Source: Stella humosa
GTDB taxonomy: Bacteria; Pseudomonadota; Alphaproteobacteria; ATCC43930; Allostellaceae
Direction: 5' to 3'
Assembly (NCBI RefSeq): GCF_006738645.1
Contig: NZ_AP019700.1
Span: forward strand, 2,058,001 to 2,122,000
Length of the DNA stretch: 64,000 nt
Numbering within the stretch: the stretch's first letter is position 1; every line of letters starts with the position of its first letter. Shown here piece by piece: positions 9,607-19,189 of this stretch. The translations under genes and the position numbers were made by a program. Under the pieces are notes generated by a model, which had not been told where the DNA came from, did no database searches, and saw nothing but the letters and a program-made list of their open reading frames with translations.

Positions 9607-10986
9607 ATGGAATCCCGGGCGGATATCGGCGTCGTCGGCCTTGGCGTGATGGGGCGCAACCTCGCGGCCAACATCCAGGACAAGGGCTTCGGCGTCGTCG
9701 GTTTCGATGCCGACGCGACGCAGCGTGGCCGGGCGGCGGCAGACGGGCTGGTTGCGGCTGCCAGCATGGAAGTGCTCGTGGTCGGCCTGCGCGGCCCGCG
9801 CGCGGTGCTGCTGCTGGTGCCGGCCGGGCCGGCGGTGGACGCCGCCATCGCCACCCTGCGCCCGCTGCTGGCGGCGGGCGACATCATCGTCGACGGCGGC
9901 AACTCGCACTATCCCGACACCATCCGGCGCGGCCGCGAACTGGCGGCCGCCGGGCTGGGCTTCGTCGGCCTCGGCGTTTCCGGGGGCGAGGAGGGGGCGC
10001 GCCACGGGCCGGCCCTGATGGCGGGCGGTGATGCCGCGGCCTGGGGGCGGCTGGAGCCGCTGTTGACCGCGATCGCCGCGCGCTTCGACGGCCAGCCCTG
10101 CTGCGGTCATGTCGGCGCGGACGGCGCCGGCCACTTCGTGAAGATGGCCCACAACGGCATCGAGTACGGCCAGATGCAGCTGATCGCCGAGGCCTGCCTG
10201 CTGCTGCGCCACGCGGCCGGCCTCGACTGGCCGGCGGCCGGAACGGCGGTCGCCGGCTGGAACGCGGGCGAGGATGCCTCCTACCTGCTGGCGATCACGG
10301 GCGACATCCTGGCCACGCGCGACGGCCAATCGGGCCGGCCGCTGCTGGAACTGACGGCCGATCGCACCGGCCACAAGGGCACCGGCGTCTGGACGGTGGA
10401 GGCGGCGCTCGGCCTGGGCGTGCCGGTGCCGACGATGGCGGCCGCGGTGTGGGCGCGCGCGCTGTCGGCCACCCGCGACCAGGGCGCGGTCGACGGGGCA
10501 TACGCGGCACCCGCGGCCCCGCTGGCGGCGGGCGACATCGGGGTGGCGCTGGCCGCCGCCAGTCTGGTCGCCTATGCCGAGGGTCTGGACCTGATCGCGG
10601 CCGGCGCCGCGCACCATGGCTGGCGGACCGACCGCGCGGCGGTGGCCGAACTGTGGCGGGCCGGCTGCATCATCCGCTCGGCCACCCTCGACCGGATCGC
10701 GGCAGCACTCCGCGCAGAGCCCGGCAACCAGTCCTTCCTCGACCGCCGCTGGACGCGCGGGCAGCTTGCCGATGCCCTGCCGGCCTGGCGCCGGGTACTG
10801 GCCGCCGGCGCCGATATCGGCGTGCCGCTGCCGGCCTTCGCGGCGGCCTTCCACCATGCCGCCGGGCGGGCGGCACCGGAGGTCGGCGCGCGGGTGGTGG
10901 CGGCGCAGCGCGACCGCTTCGGTGCCCACGGCTTCGCCCGTATCGACCGCGGCGGCACCCACCACGCAGCCTGGGACGGCAAATGA
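9607..10986 (+). CDS. gnd: 6-phosphogluconate dehydrogenase (decarboxylating)
   Basis: This 459-aa enzyme converts 6-phosphogluconate to ribulose 5-phosphate and CO2 with reduction of NADP+. It has the dinucleotide motif GVVGLGVMGRNLA at residues 8-20, the family signature LGVSGGEEGARHGP near 122, the catalytic Lys and Glu in FVKMAHNGIEYG near residues 178-186, and the C-terminal tail motif FGAHGFARIDRGGTHHAAW. It is the long (about 460-aa) type found in E. coli. Its stop overlaps the gluconokinase start by 4 bp, so gluconate is phosphorylated and oxidised by products of one message. Confidence 0.95.
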   Translation: MESRADIGVVGLGVMGRNLAANIQDKGFGVVGFDADATQRGRAAADGLVAAASMEVLVVGLRGPRAVLLLVPAGPAVDAAIATLRPLLAAGDIIVDGGNSHYPDTIRRGRELAAAGLGFVGLGVSGGEEGARHGPALMAGGDAAAWGRLEPLLTAIAARFDGQPCCGHVGADGAGHFVKMAHNGIEYGQMQLIAEACLLLRHAAGLDWPAAGTAVAGWNAGEDASYLLAITGDILATRDGQSGRPLLELTADRTGHKGTGVWTVEAALGLGVPVPTMAAAVWARALSATRDQGAVDGAYAAPAAPLAAGDIGVALAAASLVAYAEGLDLIAAGAAHHGWRTDRAAVAELWRAGCIIRSATLDRIAAALRAEPGNQSFLDRRWTRGQLADALPAWRRVLAAGADIGVPLPAFAAAFHHAAGRAAPEVGARVVAAQRDRFGAHGFARIDRGGTHHAAWDGK

Positions 10987-11480
10987 CGGCAGCCAAGGTC
11001 ATCATCCTCATGGGCGTCTGCGGCGTCGGCAAGACGACGGTCGGGCGCAAGCTGGCGGCCGCGGTCGGCGGCAGCTTCGAGGAGGGGGACGCCTTCCACC
11101 CGCCCGCCAACGTCGCCAAGATGGCCGGCGGCCAGCCGCTCGATGACGGCGACCGGGCACCGTGGCTGGCCGCCATGGCGGCCGGCATCGGCCAGTGGCT
11201 GGGGCGCGAGCGACCCACCGTGCTGGCCTGCTCGGCCCTGAAGGCCGCCTATCGCGACGTGCTGGCGGGCGGACGGGCGGGCGTCGCCTTCGTCCATCTG
11301 ACGGGCGAGCCGGACCTCATCGCCCGGCGCATGGCGGCCCGCACCGACCACTATATGCCGCCCACCTTGCTGCCCAGCCAGCTCGCCATCCTGGAGGCGC
11401 CGGACGACGCGCTGACGGTGGCCATCGACCGCGGCCCGGACGAACTGGCTGCCGACATTCGCCGCCGGCTGGGGCTGTAG
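10983..11480 (+). CDS. gntK: gluconokinase
   Basis: This 165-aa kinase phosphorylates gluconate to 6-phosphogluconate. It has a Walker A motif in MGVCGVGKTT at residues 10-19, the gluconokinase stretch EEGDAFHPPANVAKMAGGQPLDD at about 33-55, ACSALKAAYRDVL near 80, and HYMPPTLLPSQLAILE near 120. Length is typical for the GntK/IdnK family. The ATG at 10983 overlaps the 6-phosphogluconate dehydrogenase stop as ATGA; the same frame is open further upstream but only as antisense-like noise within gnd. Confidence 0.94.
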   Translation: MTAAKVIILMGVCGVGKTTVGRKLAAAVGGSFEEGDAFHPPANVAKMAGGQPLDDGDRAPWLAAMAAGIGQWLGRERPTVLACSALKAAYRDVLAGGRAGVAFVHLTGEPDLIARRMAARTDHYMPPTLLPSQLAILEAPDDALTVAIDRGPDELAADIRRRLGL

Positions 11481-11493
11481 CCACCCGCCTGCC

Positions 11494-11518
11494 GGAACTT
11501 CCACCGCCCCCGCCGGTT
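11494..11518 (+). promoter_or_regulatory. possible EcfG (general stress) promoter for katE
   Basis: GGAAC at 11494-11498 and GTT at 11516-11518 are separated by 17 bases, close to the alphaproteobacterial EcfG pattern GGAAC-N16/17-cGTT. It lies 36 bp before the katE start codon, in a 73-bp gap. Large catalases are common members of the EcfG regulon. It is a pattern match only. Confidence 0.4.
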
Positions 11519-11553
11519 GTCGCGGCAGGAACCCGGACGGAAGGTGAACAGGC

Positions 11554-13653
11554 ATGGCCAGAGCGACCAAGGGCGGCACGCCACCCAGCAGCAACAGCAC
11601 GGCGCCCGAACTGGGGCAGACGGCCGCAGAGCGGGGCGCGCCCTCGATCACCACCAACCAGGGCGTGGTGATCGCCGACAACCGCAACTCGCTGAAGGCC
11701 GGCCCGCGCGGCCCGACCTTGCTGGAGGATTTCATCCTCCGCGAGAAGATCACCCATTTCGACCATGAGCGCATTCCCGAGCGCATCGTCCATGCCCGCG
11801 GGTCGGGCGCGCACGGCTATTTCCGCCCCTACAAGTCGTGGGCGTCGATCACCAAGGCGCACTTCCTGCAGGATCCCAAGCGCAAGACGCCGGTCTTCGT
11901 CCGCTTCTCGACCGTGGCCGGCGGGGCCGGGTCCAACGACACCGTGCGCGACGTGCGCGGCTTCGCGGTGAAGTTCTATACCCAGGAGGGCAACTACGAC
12001 TTGGTCGGCAACAACATCCCGGTCTTCTTCATCCAGGATGCCATGCGCTTCCCGGACCTGATCCATGCGGTGAAGCCCGAGCCCGATCGCGAGTTCCCGC
12101 AGGCCTCGTCGGCCCATGACACCTTCTGGGACTTCGCGTCGCTGATGCCGGAAAGCCTGCACATGCTGATGTGGGCGATGTCCGACCGCGGCATCCCGCG
12201 CAGCTACCGCATGATGGAGGGGTTCGGCATCCACACCTTCCGCTTCATCGACCAGGCTGGTACCTCACGCTTCGTGAAGTTCCACTGGCGGCCCAAGCTG
12301 GGCTCGTTCTCGCTGGTGTGGGACGAGGCCGTGAAGATCGCCGGCGCCGACCCGGATTTCCATCGCCGCGACCTGTGGGACGCGATCGACCAAGGCAAGT
12401 TCCCGGCGTTCGAACTGTCCGTGCAGATCTTCGACGAGGAGATGGCGGCCGGATTCCCCTTCGATGTGCTGGATTCCACCAAGCTGATCCCCGAGGAGCT
12501 GGTGCCGCTGACGCCGCTGGGTGAGATGGTGCTGGACCGCAACCCGGACAACTTCTTCGCCGAGACGGAGCAGGTGGCCTTCCATCCCGGCCATGTCGTG
12601 CCCGGCATCGACCTGTCGAACGACCCGCTGCTGCAGGGTCGGCTGTTCTCTTATCTCGATACGCAGCTATCGCGCCTGGGCAGCTCGAACTTCCACCAGA
12701 TCCCGGTCAACCAGCCGAAATGCCCGTTCGCCAACCTTCAGCGCGGCGGCCATATGCGCATGTCGGTGGAGAAGGGGCGGGTGGCCTACGAGCCCAACTC
12801 GCTCGACATGACGGCGCCGGTGCAGGACCCGGACCGCGGCTACAAGCATCATCCCGAGGCGATGGAATCGCCCAAGATCCGCATCCGTCCGGAAAGCTTC
12901 GCCGACCATCACTCCCAGGCGCGGTTGTTCTGGAAAAGCCAGACGGATACCGAGCGCACCCACATCGTCGCTGCCTTCCGCTTCGAGCTGTCGAAGGTGG
13001 ATGTGGCTGCCGTCCGTGAGCGCATGGTGGGCCATCTCTTCGACGTCGATGCCGAACTGGGTGGCCGGGTCGCGGCGGCGCTGGGCATGCCGGCACGGCA
13101 AGCCGACATGGCCGGCGGTGGCGAGGCGCAGCCCTCGCCGGCGCTGAGCCTGCTGAAGAAGGCCCGGGAGACGCTGGAGACGCGCAAGATCGGCTGCCTC
13201 GTGGCCGATGGCGTGTCCGCCGACCTGGTCGACCAGTTCCGCCGGGCGGTCGAGCGCAAGGGTGGCAAGCTGATGATCGTCTCGATGAAGCGCGGCGGCT
13301 TCCAGTCGGCCGAAGGGCCCGTGGTGCCGGCGGACTTCTTCGTGCAGGGCGGGCCGTCGATCCTGTTCGACGCAGTCGTGCTGCTGGGCGGCAGCCAGCC
13401 GCCGGCGGCGTTCCTGATGGATGCGGCGGCGAAGCACTTCGCGGCCGACGCCTTCGCTCACCTGAAGACGATCGCCGCCGACGATGGCGGCGTCGCCCTG
13501 CTGGCGAAGGCCGGCATCGGCCAGGCCGACTTCGACGAGGCGGTCGTGCCGCTGTCGGCCAAGGTGACGCCGGCCGCCATCTCGCGCTTCGTGGCCTCGG
13601 CCGCGCGCCACCGCCTGTGGTCGCGCGAGGCCAAGGTCAGCGCCCCCGTCTAG
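11554..13653 (+). CDS. katE: large-subunit catalase (HPII type)
   Basis: This 699-aa haem catalase breaks down hydrogen peroxide in the cytoplasm. It has the active-site His in [14 protein letters not shown] (H80), the catalytic Asn in [13 protein letters not shown] near 153, and the proximal haem tyrosine in [14 protein letters not shown] near 368. A C-terminal class-I-glutamine-amidotransferase/DJ-1-like domain (from about residue 545, [17 protein letters not shown]) marks it as a clade 2 large catalase like E. coli HPII (753 aa). The basic, low-complexity N-terminus (about 50 residues) is also typical. GGAAGG precedes the ATG. Confidence 0.96.
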   Translation: MARATKGGTPPSSNSTAPELGQTAAERGAPSITTNQGVVIADNRNSLKAGPRGPTLLEDFILREKITHFDHERIPERIVHARGSGAHGYFRPYKSWASITKAHFLQDPKRKTPVFVRFSTVAGGAGSNDTVRDVRGFAVKFYTQEGNYDLVGNNIPVFFIQDAMRFPDLIHAVKPEPDREFPQASSAHDTFWDFASLMPESLHMLMWAMSDRGIPRSYRMMEGFGIHTFRFIDQAGTSRFVKFHWRPKLGSFSLVWDEAVKIAGADPDFHRRDLWDAIDQGKFPAFELSVQIFDEEMAAGFPFDVLDSTKLIPEELVPLTPLGEMVLDRNPDNFFAETEQVAFHPGHVVPGIDLSNDPLLQGRLFSYLDTQLSRLGSSNFHQIPVNQPKCPFANLQRGGHMRMSVEKGRVAYEPNSLDMTAPVQDPDRGYKHHPEAMESPKIRIRPESFADHHSQARLFWKSQTDTERTHIVAAFRFELSKVDVAAVRERMVGHLFDVDAELGGRVAAALGMPARQADMAGGGEAQPSPALSLLKKARETLETRKIGCLVADGVSADLVDQFRRAVERKGGKLMIVSMKRGGFQSAEGPVVPADFFVQGGPSILFDAVVLLGGSQPPAAFLMDAAAKHFAADAFAHLKTIAADDGGVALLAKAGIGQADFDEAVVPLSAKVTPAAISRFVASAARHRLWSREAKVSAPV

Positions 13654-13671
13654 GACCGGCGGCGGGCCGGG

Positions 13672-14646
13672 TCAGACGACCCGGTCCGCCGGCTCACCGG
13701 TCGAGAACCAGCCGTCGAGATTGTCGAGCGCGCGGAAGCCCATGGCCTCGCGCGTCTCGGTCGTGGCGCTGCCCAGGTGTGGCAGCAGCACGACGTTCTC
13801 CAGCCCCAGATAGCCTTCATGGACATGGGGCTCGCCGTCATAGACGTCGAGCCCGGCGGCCGAGAGCTGGCCGGACTTGAGCGCGGCGACCACCGCGCGG
13901 TCGTCCACCACCGGCCCGCGTGCCGTGTTCACCAGGATGGCGCCCTTGGGCAGCAGCGCGATGCGCCGCGCATCCAAGAGGTGCCGGGTCTGCGGCGTCA
14001 ACGGGCAGTGCAGCGACAGGAACTCGGCGTGCGGCAGCAGGTCCTCGACATTGTCGTGGTAGATCGCACCCAGCTCCAGCTCGGGCGCCAGCCGCGTCCG
14101 GTTGTAGTAGCGGATCTGCATGTCGAAGCCGCGGGCGCGCCTGGCCAGCGACTGGCCGATGCGGCCCATGCCGACGATGCCGACCGTCTTGCCGCTCATA
14201 TGCGTGCCGAGCAACTGCGTCGGCGCCCAGCCGCCCCAGGCCTTGGCGCGCACCATCCGCTCGCCCTCGCCGGCGCGCCGCGCGGCCGCCAGCATCAGCA
14301 GCAGCGCGATGTCGGCCGTGGCGTCGGTCAGCACGTCCGGGGTGTTGGTGACGGCGATGCCGCGGCGCTTGGCCGCGCCCAGGTCGATATGGTCGGTGCC
14401 GACGGAAAAGGTAGCAATGATGCGCACGCTGTCCGGCAGGCCGTCGATCGCATCGGCCCCGACCTTGTCGGCGGCGCACACGATCACCCCGTCGCAGCCC
14501 TCGGCCGCATCGCCCATGGCGGCGGCGTCGAGCGCCGTATCGTCGGTGCTGAGGCGGGCATCGTAGTCGCGGGCGGCGCGTCGCTCGACGGCTTCGGGCA
14601 GCTTGCGGGTGACGAGAATGCGCGGACGGTTTGCCGTAGCGGCCAT
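13672..14646 (-). CDS. D-2-hydroxyacid dehydrogenase, glyoxylate/hydroxypyruvate reductase type
   Basis: This 324-aa NAD(P)H-dependent enzyme has the cofactor motif GIVGMGRIGQSLARRA near residue 160, a following basic residue context (YYNRTR) suggesting NADPH use, the substrate Arg in NTARGPVVDD near 242, Glu in DVYDGEPHVHEG near 270, and the catalytic His in LLPHLGSATTETR near 290. This arrangement fits GyaR/GhrB-type glyoxylate or hydroxypyruvate reductases. AAGGAG lies 10 bases before its ATG. It converges with katE and diverges from the EipB-family gene. Confidence 0.92.
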   Translation of the reverse strand: MAATANRPRILVTRKLPEAVERRAARDYDARLSTDDTALDAAAMGDAAEGCDGVIVCAADKVGADAIDGLPDSVRIIATFSVGTDHIDLGAAKRRGIAVTNTPDVLTDATADIALLLMLAAARRAGEGERMVRAKAWGGWAPTQLLGTHMSGKTVGIVGMGRIGQSLARRARGFDMQIRYYNRTRLAPELELGAIYHDNVEDLLPHAEFLSLHCPLTPQTRHLLDARRIALLPKGAILVNTARGPVVDDRAVVAALKSGQLSAAGLDVYDGEPHVHEGYLGLENVVLLPHLGSATTETREAMGFRALDNLDGWFSTGEPADRVV

Positions 14647-14800
14647 GCGACGGTCCTCTCCTTGTATTTGTCGGGGTCGATATTTGTCGGGGTGGTGGCA
14701 GTGGCGGCGGGTCCCGGCGATACTATCTCGGTGGGGGCGGCAATGTCATAGTCCGACGACGAGTTTCGTCGATTCGGACGATCGTTTTGCGGGGTAGTGG

Positions 14801-15625
14801 ATGTTCAGAGCAGCTAGGGGTGCGGCCGTCTTCTTCTGTCTGGCCCTGGCGTTGCCCTGCTCCGTGGAAGCCGGAACGATCGCCCCCCACCGGGCGCTCT
14901 ACGACCTGTCGCTCGCGTCGGCGAGGGCCAGCGGCGGCGTGGTTGGCGTCCAGGGGCGCATGCTGTTCGAATGGGGCGACGCCTGCGACGGCTGGACGGT
15001 GCAGCAGCGCTATCGCATGCGCCTGTCGCAGGCCCAGGACGACGAGGTCGAGATCGTCTCCAGCCTGGCAAGCTGGGAATCGAAGGACGGCATGCGCTAC
15101 CGCTTCGCCCTGAAGAAGAAGCGCGGCGACGAGCCGGAGGAGGAGGTGCGCGGCTCCGCGCGCCTGGATGGCCCGGGGCGTGGCGGCCGCGCCCGGTTCG
15201 TCCGCCCAGAGGAATCCAAGCTCGACCTGCCGCGCGGCACGGTCTTCCCCTCCACCCACACGATCGAGGTCATCCGCCGCGCGGAGGCCAAGGAGCATTT
15301 CTTCGGCCGCCGCGTCTTCGACGGTTCCGAGGTGGAGGCGCCCGTCGATGTGAGCGCCTTCATCGGGCCGGCGAAGCCCGCTGGCGGCGATGGCGTGAAG
15401 CCGGCTGCCGGCGAGGCGGGCAAGACCAGGAATCTGGCCGACCGGCCGGGTTGGAAGGTCCGGCTGGCCTTCTTCCCGTCCGCCAGCAAGGATCCGCTGC
15501 CGGACTATGAGATCGGGCTGGTGCTGCTGGACAACGGTGTTTCGTCCGACATGCTGATCGATTATGGCGACTTCACCGTGCGGGCACGGTTGAAGGAGCT
15601 GGAGCCGGTCCGCGGCGGCTGCTGA
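14801..15625 (+). CDS. EipB/DUF1849 periplasmic envelope-integrity protein
   Basis: This 274-aa exported protein belongs to the DUF1849 family, whose Brucella member EipB supports envelope integrity. It has a signal peptide ending near SVEAG-TIAPH, then the family opening APHRALYDLSLASARASGG-VVGVQGRMLFEW. Cys62 in GDACDGWT and Cys274, the last residue, correspond to the two cysteines that form a conserved disulfide in EipB. Between them lie the beta-spiral strands with typical KDGMRYRF and LPRGTVFPSTHT segments. It is followed after 35 bp by an unrecognised gene on the same strand. Confidence 0.85.
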   Translation: MFRAARGAAVFFCLALALPCSVEAGTIAPHRALYDLSLASARASGGVVGVQGRMLFEWGDACDGWTVQQRYRMRLSQAQDDEVEIVSSLASWESKDGMRYRFALKKKRGDEPEEEVRGSARLDGPGRGGRARFVRPEESKLDLPRGTVFPSTHTIEVIRRAEAKEHFFGRRVFDGSEVEAPVDVSAFIGPAKPAGGDGVKPAAGEAGKTRNLADRPGWKVRLAFFPSASKDPLPDYEIGLVLLDNGVSSDMLIDYGDFTVRARLKELEPVRGGC

Positions 15626-15660
15626 GGCCGCGCCGCCGGGCAAATCGGGCAGGGCCGGCC

Positions 15661-16434
15661 ATGCTGCATATCCTGGGGCGCGAGGGGGCGACGGCGCGCA
15701 TGCACGCGGCCTTGCTGGCGGCCTGCCCCCAGGCTGCAGGCCAGGTCGTGGCGATGGATTACGGCCGGGCCATCGCCGCGGGCGAGCAGGCCCTGCCGGC
15801 CGGCGCCTACGCTTTCCTCGGCGTCGAGCGGCTGGATGACGATTCGGCATTCGATGTCATGAAGCTGCACGCGCGCCTGGGCCGGCGCGCCGGCGTGCGC
15901 TGCATCAACCATCCGACGCTGACGGTCCATCGCTACGAACTGCTGCGCATCCTGCACGATGCGGGCATCAACCCCGGCGATGCGCTGCGGGTGGAGGATC
16001 GCCGGCTGCCGGCCCGCTGGCCGGTCTATCTCCGCGACGAGTTGGCGCCGATGGCCGCACTGCCGCTGCTGGTGCGCGATCGCGAACAGTTCGGCGGCAT
16101 GGTGGCCCGCATGGCGCGCGAGGCCGTGTTCCGCCCGCCGATCCTCATCTGCGAGCTGCCGGGCGCCGATGCCGGGAGTGCCACCCTCGGCCGGGTGTTC
16201 CATGTCGGGGGGCGCCTGATCGCCGACCCACGCGGGCAGGCGCTCCTGGCCCGCGCCGGTGCGCCGGATGCCGCCGACATCTTCCGCCAGGCCCGGATCG
16301 ACCTGGGCTATCTCACGCTGGCCCTGGTCGCGGACCGGGTCGTCGTCGTCGACAGCGGCACCGACCCGGAGCAGCTTGTCCGGCCGGACATGCTGCCGGT
16401 CCTGGCCCCGGCGATGCTGGGGCTGGCGGGGTAG
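15661..16434 (+). CDS. uncharacterised protein, possible ATP-grasp-like fold
   Basis: I do not recognise this 257-aa protein with confidence. It has no signal peptide or membrane segment. The central part (NHPTLTVHRYELLRILHDAG near residue 82, then RRLPARWPVYLRDE near 117) resembles uncharacterised alphaproteobacterial proteins whose layout suggests a degenerate ATP-grasp fold: a loop, a Pro-Val strand with Arg, and ILICELPG near 160. The C-terminal half holds FHVGGRLIADPRG and VVVVDSGTDPEQL. It follows the EipB gene and ends exactly one base before the stop of the convergent TRAP gene, so the two gene ends abut. Confidence 0.7.
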   Translation: MLHILGREGATARMHAALLAACPQAAGQVVAMDYGRAIAAGEQALPAGAYAFLGVERLDDDSAFDVMKLHARLGRRAGVRCINHPTLTVHRYELLRILHDAGINPGDALRVEDRRLPARWPVYLRDELAPMAALPLLVRDREQFGGMVARMAREAVFRPPILICELPGADAGSATLGRVFHVGGRLIADPRGQALLARAGAPDAADIFRQARIDLGYLTLALVADRVVVVDSGTDPEQLVRPDMLPVLAPAMLGLAG

Positions 16435-18219
16435 TCAGAATCCCCCTGCCAGCACTAGGGCCACGCCGACCGGCAGAGCCAGCGCGCGCCTGGGCAGGCC
16501 ACGGTCGATGCGGATGACGGCATAGCTCAACAGCCACAGGCCGAGCCCGACCTTGGCGGTCGCCGCCAGGGCCAGGATGGGGGTCGAGCCCAGTTCCAGC
16601 AGCGCCGGGTGCTGGACGAAGCCCAGCGGCACGACGAATAGGCCGAGGCCCAGCCGCATCGCCCAGCCCGCAACCGGCAGCCAGGGCGTCTGGGCGATGC
16701 CGGCGGCGATGAAGACCGTGCCGCAGACGGGCGGCGTGATGGTGCACAGCAGCGCGTACCAGAAGACGAACATGTGGGCCTGCAGCGGCGGCAGGCCGAG
16801 CTTGCCGAGTGCGGGCCCCGCGACCGCCACGCAGATGACGTAGGCCGCCGTGGTCGGCAGCTCCATGCCCAGGACCAGGCAGGCGCAGGCGGTCAGGATC
16901 AGGGCCAGCCACAGGCGGTCGCCGGCCAGGTCGAGGATGGCGCCGGTGATCTTCACGCCGAGGCCGGTCATGTTGAAGACGCCGACGATGAGGCCGGCGC
17001 AGATGATGACGGCGGCGATATGGGCGATCTGGCGGGCGGCGTCCTCGGTCGCCGTCGCCAGGCGGACGAGCCAGCGACCGAGGTCGACGCGGCCCGCGGC
17101 ATCGATCAGCAGCAGCAGTGCTGCGGCGGCTGCCGCGACAGCCGCGCCCAGTTGGGCGGTGAAGGCGGTGAAGCCCAGGATGGCGATGACGATCAGCAGC
17201 GGGACAAGGAAGAAGGGGATGGTGCGCCCGACCGTGCCCCAGCTTGGCAGGGCCGACGCGGGCAGCCCGGTCAGGCCAAGGCGGACGGCATAGTGGTCGG
17301 TGCCGATCCAGGCGGCGGCGAAGAAGAGGAAGGCGGGCAGGGTGGCCGCCACCATCAGCTCGGGATAGGGCACGCGGATCAGCTCGGCCATCAGGAACAC
17401 GCCCGCGCCCATGACGGGCGGCATGATCTGGCCGCCGGTGGACGCGACGGCCTCCACCGCGGCCGCGAAGGGGCGGGGATAGCCCGCCCGGATCATCGCC
17501 GGGATGGTCATGGTGCCGGTGGTGACGACATTGGCCGAGGCCGAGCCCGAGATCGTGCCGTAGAGGGCAGATGCCACCACCTCCACCTTGGCCGAGCCGG
17601 CGCGGTAGCGGCCGGCCACGCGCGTGGCGAAGCTCATGAAGCCGGTGCCGGCATCGCCCGCGGCCACCAGCGCGCCCAGGATCAGGAACGGCGCCACCAG
17701 GTCGACCGAGACGCCGGTCAACTGGCCCCACAGCCCGCCCTCGGCCACCACGAGTGTGCCGAGGATGGTGTCGAGCGGCAGGCCGGGATGGCCGAATACG
17801 CCCGGCAGATGCTGCCCGAACAGGCCATAGGCCAGGCAGATGGCAGCCACTGTCGGCATCACCGCCTTCACCGACCGGCGCGCCATCTCGAGCACGATCA
17901 GGATCAGCAGGATGGCGGCACCATGCTGGAACCAGCCGACGGTGACGCCGTACTGGTCGACCAGCCGCTCGCGCTCCCAGGCGATCCACAGGCAGAGTGC
18001 CACGCCCACGGCGCAAAGGACGGCGCCCGTCGCCCGGGCCACCCGGCCGCCCGGCGCAAACAGGAAGACGAACGGCAGGGCCAGCGCCAGGTGGATCGGC
18101 CGCGTGACGAGCGTCGGCAGCAGCCCGGAGACGACGAGGTAGAGATGGAAGGCGACGGAGGCGAGCGCGCAGGCCAGGACGACGGCCGCCCCCCGGCCGC
18201 GCCCCCCCGTCGGGGTCAT
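16435..18219 (-). CDS. TRAP transporter permease, fused 4TM/12TM (TAXI type)
   Basis: This 594-aa membrane protein joins the small (DctQ-like) and large (DctM-like) TRAP permease subunits in one chain, the form usually paired with TAXI binding proteins. About 15 hydrophobic segments are visible. Diagnostic stretches include GALVAAGDAGTGFMSFATRVAGRYRAGSAKV, YGTISGSASANVVTTGTMTIP and STGGQIMPPVMGAGVFLMAEL, where the last two line the transport core. The ATG at 18219 falls 10 bp after the stop of the binding-protein gene. The frame also offers a GTG at 18282 inside that gene. The driving force is an ion gradient; the substrate is unknown. Confidence 0.92.
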   Translation of the reverse strand: MTPTGGRGRGAAVVLACALASVAFHLYLVVSGLLPTLVTRPIHLALALPFVFLFAPGGRVARATGAVLCAVGVALCLWIAWERERLVDQYGVTVGWFQHGAAILLILIVLEMARRSVKAVMPTVAAICLAYGLFGQHLPGVFGHPGLPLDTILGTLVVAEGGLWGQLTGVSVDLVAPFLILGALVAAGDAGTGFMSFATRVAGRYRAGSAKVEVVASALYGTISGSASANVVTTGTMTIPAMIRAGYPRPFAAAVEAVASTGGQIMPPVMGAGVFLMAELIRVPYPELMVAATLPAFLFFAAAWIGTDHYAVRLGLTGLPASALPSWGTVGRTIPFFLVPLLIVIAILGFTAFTAQLGAAVAAAAAALLLLIDAAGRVDLGRWLVRLATATEDAARQIAHIAAVIICAGLIVGVFNMTGLGVKITGAILDLAGDRLWLALILTACACLVLGMELPTTAAYVICVAVAGPALGKLGLPPLQAHMFVFWYALLCTITPPVCGTVFIAAGIAQTPWLPVAGWAMRLGLGLFVVPLGFVQHPALLELGSTPILALAATAKVGLGLWLLSYAVIRIDRGLPRRALALPVGVALVLAGGF

Positions 18220-18229
18220 GGTCGGGGGC

Positions 18230-19189
18230 CTAGCGGGCGGCGGGGATGGCGATGCCGGCCTCGCGGTAGTAGCGCGCGGCACCCGGATGCAGCGGCACGC
18301 CCAGCAGCGCGTTCTGCTCGGCGGTGACGCCGCCCCACCATGGATTCTGCTTCGTCAGTTCGGCCTTGCGCTCCCAGAACGCCTTGACGATGGCGTGGGC
18401 GGTCGCCTCGTCCATCTTCTGCGTGGCGTAGGCGCCGACCGGCAGGGCGATGGTCCGGGTGGGCGTGTCGACGCCCTTGTAGGTCCCGGCGGGGATGACG
18501 AGGTCGGTGGCGCTCGGATCCTCTTGCCGGATCTGCTCGATCTGGGCCGCCTCCAGCCCCAGCAGGCGGATCGGCATGGCGACCGCCAGTTCCTGCAGGT
18601 TGGGGGCGGGATAGGAGCCGCCGGTCGCGAAGCCGTCGATCTGCCGGTTGCGCATGGCGTTGACGGCGGCGTTCAGCTCCACGTCGACCACGTTCACCTT
18701 GTCGGCGATCCCCAGCATGCGGAACACCGCATCGCTCTGGCGCTGGGTGAAGGTGCCGCGGCCGCCGGCGACGAAGCGCTTGCCGGCAAGGTCGGCGAAG
18801 CCGGCCACCCCGGCGTCCGCCCGCACCACCCAGTGCATGGTGATGGCGGGGAGGGTGAAGAGCCCCTGGATCGTCTCGTACCCGGCCTCGCCCTCGAACG
18901 GCTTCTTGCCTGTCCGCGCGGACGCGACCAGGGCCGGCGGCGAGGTGAACAGGTAGGCGCCCGGGCGGCGGATCGCCTCCTTCACGTTCTGGACGGAGCC
19001 CTGGCTCTCCTCGACCGTCGGCACCACGGCGCCCTTGGTCTCGGTGCGGATCGCCTCGGACAGTTGGACCGTCATGACATAGTAGGCCGATCCGCTGGCC
19101 GCCGCCTTCAGCGTCAGCCGGGTCTCCGCCTCGGCCGCCTGCGACAGCAGCAATCCGCCGGCCATGAAGGCCCAAGCCAAAGCACGCAT
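18230..19189 (-). CDS. TAXI-family TRAP solute-binding protein
   Basis: This 319-aa periplasmic protein captures substrate for the fused TRAP permease encoded next. It has a signal peptide (MRALAWAFMAGGLLLSQAAEA) and TAXI-family sequence: the glycine-rich GSAYYVMTVQLSEAI after the first strand, VEESQGSVQNVKEAIRRPGAYLFTSPP near 60, and the ligand-domain motif GGRGTFTQRQSDAVFRMLG near 132. The ATG at 19189 has AGGA 8 bases upstream. Its homologues often carry glutamate or related acids, but here the ligand is not evident. Confidence 0.9.
   Translation of the reverse strand: MRALAWAFMAGGLLLSQAAEAETRLTLKAAASGSAYYVMTVQLSEAIRTETKGAVVPTVEESQGSVQNVKEAIRRPGAYLFTSPPALVASARTGKKPFEGEAGYETIQGLFTLPAITMHWVVRADAGVAGFADLAGKRFVAGGRGTFTQRQSDAVFRMLGIADKVNVVDVELNAAVNAMRNRQIDGFATGGSYPAPNLQELAVAMPIRLLGLEAAQIEQIRQEDPSATDLVIPAGTYKGVDTPTRTIALPVGAYATQKMDEATAHAIVKAFWERKAELTKQNPWWGGVTAEQNALLGVPLHPGAARYYREAGIAIPAAR

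Noticed and set aside
8160-10031. A 623-codon plus-strand frame over the hydrolase, MaoC and start of gnd.
   Set aside because: It runs antisense through two recognised genes and then out of frame through gnd, with no recognisable domain.
14665-14693. Direct repeat of TATTTGTCGGGGT twice, 16 bp apart.
   Set aside because: Only two short copies before a dehydrogenase gene; too little to claim a regulatory site.
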